From: Kitasatospora sp. NBC_00240
GTDB taxonomy: Bacteria; Actinomycetota; Actinomycetes; Streptomycetales; Streptomycetaceae
DNA: 64,000 nt
Assembly (NCBI RefSeq): GCF_026342405.1
Contig: NZ_JAPEMU010000001.1
Span: forward strand, 6,572,001 to 6,636,000
Reading direction: 5' to 3'
Shown here in pieces: positions 61,133 through 64,000 of the stretch. The first letter of the stretch is position 1; each line of letters starts with the position of its first letter. The notes beneath the pieces are model-generated. The model was not told the DNA's origin. It worked only from the letters and a program-made list of their open reading frames with translations, and did no database searches. The translations under genes and the position numbers were made by a program.

Positions 61133-62605
61133 TCAGAGCGTCAGCTGTTCGTGCGGCGGCACGGTGACCGGGCGGGTCATTTCGAGGTAGCGGCCCCTCA
61201 TGGTTCGACCGGTGTCGATGAGGACGCCGCGAGCCGCAAGCGTCGGCTGAAGTCGCTTGAGCCGGTCGGAGAGCACCTTGCCGGTCGTCGGCCACCCCTT
61301 GGGCAGGGAACGCGGTTCGTCGCCGCTGTGGACGCGGCTGAGGCAGTGCAGCCACTCGGTTGAGGTCATCCGCTGCGCCTCCCCCGGGGCGATGGTCTCG
61401 GCGTGCCGCAGGACGGTCTGTGCGAGGAGATCGCCCTCGATCACGTCGTCGTTCAGGTCGTCCAGGCCGGCCCGGTAGGCGGCCAGCGCCCCCAGGCCGG
61501 TCGCGGCGTCGAGCTGCGCGCAGAGGTGGGCGAAGTCGGCCATCCGCAGATCGGTGGGGGTTTCCGCGTCGGCGGCGCGGACCTTGACCGTGAGGTCGAG
61601 CAGGGACCCGAGGACGACGGGCAGGGCCTGTTCGTAGTCCGCCCACAGTTCTGCTTCGGTGCGTCGGACGCGGGGCCGCTCCAACCGCAGCGGCAGGAGC
61701 CGTTCGGCGAGGTCGGGGCGGATGACCCCCACGTCGATGCCGGTGAGAAGCAGGGGCCGGCGGTAGGCGGCGCGGTGCACGTCCCCGTCGGTGAACAGAG
61801 CGCGCTTGACCGACTCGGCCCCGGTGACGATGCAGCACATCGCGTCGGAGAGGTCGGGGGTCATGTGGGAGAGGTTGTCCAGGGCGGTGACCCATCCGGC
61901 CGCGACGGCGGCGATCAGGTTCTCCTCATCCTTGGGGGCCCGGCGCAGGTCGCCGCTCATGCCTTCGACGATCCGCACCAGCATCCGGCCGGCGGTGGAC
62001 TTGCCGGCGCCCTGCGGGCCGGTGAGGAACGGGGCGGGGACCGGCACGGACGGCCCCAGGCAGCCGATCAGCCAGGCGATGGCCAGGCACTCGGTCGCCG
62101 CGTTGACGAAGTTCGTCAGCCCGAACAGCAGGTCGATGCCCTTGCCGTCGGTGTCCTTGACGGGCAGCGGCAGTTCGCCGGTGAGCTGGGTACGGCGCCA
62201 GCAGACCTCTTGCGGGTCCGGCGTGAGGATGTCCCAGCCCGTGGGGTGGATGCGCACCGACTGCCCGTCGGCCCGGCCCAGGTCCAGCCACGTCGCCCCG
62301 TCGAACCCGGGGGCCACCCGGATGTGGACGGGCTGCACCTCCTCGACCAGGGCGAGCGCCTCGATGAGGTCCAACGCCTCCTTGAGCGCCGTGCCGTTGA
62401 ACACGCCGATGCCGTCCCGGTACATGCCGACCATGAGTTCCTGGCGGTGGCTGCCGGTGGTGCCCTGGGAGCGGATCGGACGGGCCACGGGGTGCCCGTT
62501 CTTCTGCGCGTACACGGTCCCGTCGGCGGTGCGGAAGTACCGGAAGTGCGTCTGCGCGTAGTCGGCGATGATCTCGCGTGCGGGGTTCTTCTCGTCCTCG
62601 GCCAT
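61133..62605 (-). CDS. P-loop ATPase, replication helicase-like protein
   Basis: A 490-residue protein. The Walker A motif is TGPQGAGKST (about residue 195) and an acidic Walker B-like region is VTALDNLSHM (about 240); the C-terminal part from about 330 resembles winged-helix extensions of replicative helicases. It follows the primase-polymerase gene by two bases and so is in the same operon. Together they would replicate the excised element. It ends 16 bases before the 21-bp inverted repeat. Exact helicase class not recognised. Confidence 0.82.
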   Translation of the reverse strand: MAEDEKNPAREIIADYAQTHFRYFRTADGTVYAQKNGHPVARPIRSQGTTGSHRQELMVGMYRDGIGVFNGTALKEALDLIEALALVEEVQPVHIRVAPGFDGATWLDLGRADGQSVRIHPTGWDILTPDPQEVCWRRTQLTGELPLPVKDTDGKGIDLLFGLTNFVNAATECLAIAWLIGCLGPSVPVPAPFLTGPQGAGKSTAGRMLVRIVEGMSGDLRRAPKDEENLIAAVAAGWVTALDNLSHMTPDLSDAMCCIVTGAESVKRALFTDGDVHRAAYRRPLLLTGIDVGVIRPDLAERLLPLRLERPRVRRTEAELWADYEQALPVVLGSLLDLTVKVRAADAETPTDLRMADFAHLCAQLDAATGLGALAAYRAGLDDLNDDVIEGDLLAQTVLRHAETIAPGEAQRMTSTEWLHCLSRVHSGDEPRSLPKGWPTTGKVLSDRLKRLQPTLAARGVLIDTGRTMRGRYLEMTRPVTVPPHEQLTL

Positions 62606-62607
62606 GG

Positions 62608-63474
62608 CTACATCCCCAGCCTGTGGAGGGCGTTGGTCCACGCGTCGGCGCAGTGCCGGGGCGATTCGCCCTTGGCACGGGCGGCCGCGAACAGCCGCTC
62701 CGTGTGCGCCGTGGTGAGGCAGCCGCACCGGCCGTGCGTCGCGAGCACCGCGAGGAACGCACCGAACACGGTGGCGTGGACCGCCCCGGCCGCGTCGGTG
62801 ATGCGCTGCTCGGCCATGGCGATGCCCCGCGCCAGATAGGCCGGTGTGCGGTGCGGGCACCTCCCCCCGCCCCCGCCCCCGGTCGGGTCGGGCACGGTGA
62901 CGGGCGCCGGCCGGACCGGCGCGGGCTCCCTCACCACCAAGGCACGGACGATGTCCGGCAGGGCGGTGGTGGTGCCGGTGCCGGGGCCGAGCCACCGGGC
63001 GTAGGCCATCGTGGACTTGATGTCCACGCCGGGCCGCACCGCGTTGGCGGACGGCATGGCGCCCCGGTAGATCCAGTGCTCGCCCCGGGTGGTGGAGACG
63101 GTCCGGGTGGCGGGCAGGTTCTCGCGCGCCCACGTGATGGCGTCCGCGTTGTCGAGGTCCACGACGGTCAGGCCCGCGCCGCCGGGGTGGTAGGCCACCG
63201 CCGCCGCCTCCCGCCACGCCCGCGCCCACGCCGGGCTGGTCAGGACGGCGTGGTCGGTGGTGGCGGCGGCCCATCCGTGGCAGGGCGCCGGGCAGGTGCA
63301 GGGGCCGGGGGTCTTCATGTTCGGCCGGCCGCCGCACGCGTTGCCGGCGCACTGCCGGCAGTTGCCGAACGGCACCTTCCCGGCGCGCAACGGCAGCACG
63401 GGCACGCGGCCCGTGGCTGCCAGGGAGAGAGCGGCGGGCAGGTGCTCTCCCCGGATGTGGGTCGGTTGGGTCAT
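62608..63474 (-). CDS. bifunctional DNA primase-polymerase (Prim-Pol), N-terminal
   Basis: A 288-residue protein of the archaeo-eukaryotic primase-like Prim-Pol family. It has a zinc-binding Cys cluster (CRQCAGNACGG, CTCPAPCHGW), then catalytic LTVVDLDNADAI (acidic DxD, about 107) and TTRGEHWIYRG and VDIKSTMAYA. This is the replication initiator/polymerase of many AICEs. ATG 63474 has GGAGA upstream and overlaps the stop of the Cys-rich gene (ATGA). Confidence 0.9.
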   Translation of the reverse strand: MTQPTHIRGEHLPAALSLAATGRVPVLPLRAGKVPFGNCRQCAGNACGGRPNMKTPGPCTCPAPCHGWAAATTDHAVLTSPAWARAWREAAAVAYHPGGAGLTVVDLDNADAITWARENLPATRTVSTTRGEHWIYRGAMPSANAVRPGVDIKSTMAYARWLGPGTGTTTALPDIVRALVVREPAPVRPAPVTVPDPTGGGGGGRCPHRTPAYLARGIAMAEQRITDAAGAVHATVFGAFLAVLATHGRCGCLTTAHTERLFAAARAKGESPRHCADAWTNALHRLGM

Positions 63475-63692
63475 GCTGGGTGTCTCCAGTTCTCTGTGAA
63501 GGTTGCTGGATAGGCGGCGGCCCCGGTTCCTGGCGGGAGGGGGCCGCCGCCGTCGTTCATGGCGTTCTCGGCGCAGACCTTGTGCGATGGCCTGCGCCGG
63601 TCGTCACGCAGTGGCGTGGGGCGTCGGCACCAGTGGCAGGGCTTGTCGCGGGTGCGGTCGAAGTGGCGGGCGTCGCGCCAGTCCAGGCCCAC
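63471..63692 (-). CDS. small Cys/His-rich protein coupled to Prim-Pol
   Basis: A 73-residue protein starting at GTG 63692. It contains DKPCHWCRRPTPLRDDRR and then a third Cys in HKVCAENA, a plausible zinc knuckle (CxxC...HxxC). Its stop codon overlaps the Prim-Pol start by four bases, and its start lies 11 bases after the methyltransferase stop, so it is genuinely an operon member. No family recognised; DNA or RNA binding is a guess. Confidence 0.6.
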   Translation of the reverse strand: MGLDWRDARHFDRTRDKPCHWCRRPTPLRDDRRRPSHKVCAENAMNDGGGPLPPGTGAAAYPATFTENWRHPA

Positions 63693-63703
63693 GGCCCGGT
63701 GTC

Positions 63704-64000
63704 CTAGGCGGCGGCGCGGGCGGCGGGTGCGGCGCCGAGGTGGGCGGCGGCCTGGTGGCCGATGAGTTCGGTGTAGGCCGGGGGGATGGCTTCGGCCAAC
63801 TCCCGCCGGTCGCCGGTCCAGTGGATGCCCATGGCGCTCTGCCACTGGCTCACGGTGCCTTTGCCGCCGCCGTTGCCGTAGACGGCGAAGTACGGGCCGG
63901 TGAACCACTGGCCGTGGCGCATCCCGGCGACCCGGCCCCGGTGCTTGCGGTGGGCGGGCTGGTCGAGGACGAGTCCGCCGCCCGCCTCGAAGCCGCGGTG
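63704..64000 (-). CDS. DNA cytosine methyltransferase, C-terminal part (cut by window edge)
   Basis: The visible 98 residues end in SAMGIHWTGDRRELAEAIPPAYTELIGHQ. MGIxW followed by ELAEAIPPAYTExIG is the usual C-terminus of C-5 cytosine methyltransferases. The frame is open to the window edge (HRGFEAGGGLVLDQPAHRKH begins it). The N-terminal catalytic motifs are outside. Its position ahead of the rep genes suggests self-protection of the element. The TAG stop is at 63704-63706. Confidence 0.75.
   Translation of the reverse strand, partial: HRGFEAGGGLVLDQPAHRKHRGRVAGMRHGQWFTGPYFAVYGNGGGKGTVSQWQSAMGIHWTGDRRELAEAIPPAYTELIGHQAAAHLGAAPAARAAA

Larger units (their letters stand above)
59212..64000. 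mobile_element. one end of an integrated AICE-like element at tRNA-Val
   Basis: The cassette reads tRNA-Val, integrase, excisionase, repeat array, P-loop replication protein, primase-polymerase, small Cys-rich protein and methyltransferase. Integrase, xis and rep genes in this order are typical of actinomycete integrative and conjugative elements. The left boundary is inside or at the end of the tRNA. The right end, transfer genes (tra/spd) and second att site are outside the window, so conjugation is inferred only. Confidence 0.8.

Noticed and set aside
60786..61190. Open frame on the plus strand across the heptamer array (134 codons)
   Set aside because: It is created by the repeated TGACGCA units and GC bias, with no ribosome site, no family resemblance and overlap with the 21-bp terminator.

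Overview
The window is very GC-rich chromosomal DNA from a filamentous actinomycete of the Streptomyces/Kitasatospora type. The evidence is the base composition, frequent GTG/TTG starts with purine-rich ribosome sites, and a set of markers typical of that family: the fabD-fabH-acpP-fabF operon with a FasR-like activator, the homodimeric pyruvate dehydrogenase E1 next to a DUF3052 gene, DUF3145, DUF2637, and tellurium-resistance (Ter) paralogues. No rRNA genes or CRISPR arrays were seen.

Layout. 1-3.0 kb: a YtxH-like protein, two tandem tRNA-Asn genes, a pair of secreted trypsin-like proteases and a tRNA with a CAU anticodon. 3.4-11.7 kb: a Tat-type lipoprotein peptidase, an isochorismatase-like protein without the catalytic Cys, a PLP-dependent deaminase/desulfhydrase, an LCP cell-wall ligase, and two regulator/oxidoreductase pairs (TetR + MDR reductase, MarR + NADP reductase) with visible operators. 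12.0-18.8 kb: DUF3145, the type II fatty-acid operon and its regulator, and a pirin. 18.9-24.6 kb: a serine hydrolase, MerR + aldo/keto reductase (with a 19-bp-spacer promoter), a WYL regulator with a long palindrome, and an alpha/beta hydrolase.

25-38.6 kb: a DyP-type peroxidase with four C-terminal repeats beside a secreted copper-radical oxidase (GlxA-like), an acyltransferase, a second copy of the DUF1023 hydrolase, a NarL-type two-component system, a TetR-controlled drug exporter and a large membrane protein. 38.8-44.7 kb: photolyase, aceE, DUF3052 and an AhpE-like peroxiredoxin. 44.9-56.6 kb: a Ter stress system. It has two TerD proteins, a TerC-like membrane protein, a TerA-like protein and a TerD with a Pro/Gln/Gly-Tyr tail. 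These are followed by a biosynthetic set: C-C lyase, two phosphoribosyltransferase-fold proteins and a HAD phosphatase. 56.7-59.0 kb: a zinc ribbon, a DUF4442 protein and a coiled-coil protein.

From the tRNA-Val at 59.2 kb to the window edge lies one end of an integrated element resembling an actinomycete integrative and conjugative element (AICE). It reads integrase, excisionase, a repeat array, helicase-like ATPase, primase-polymerase, a small Cys-rich protein and a cytosine methyltransferase cut by the edge. The most striking sequence in the window is the array at 60740-60956: twelve perfect copies of one heptamer (plus two near copies) arranged with dyad symmetry around about 60846, flanked inside by 14-bp perfect inverted repeats. 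It is a candidate replication origin or master control region for the element.
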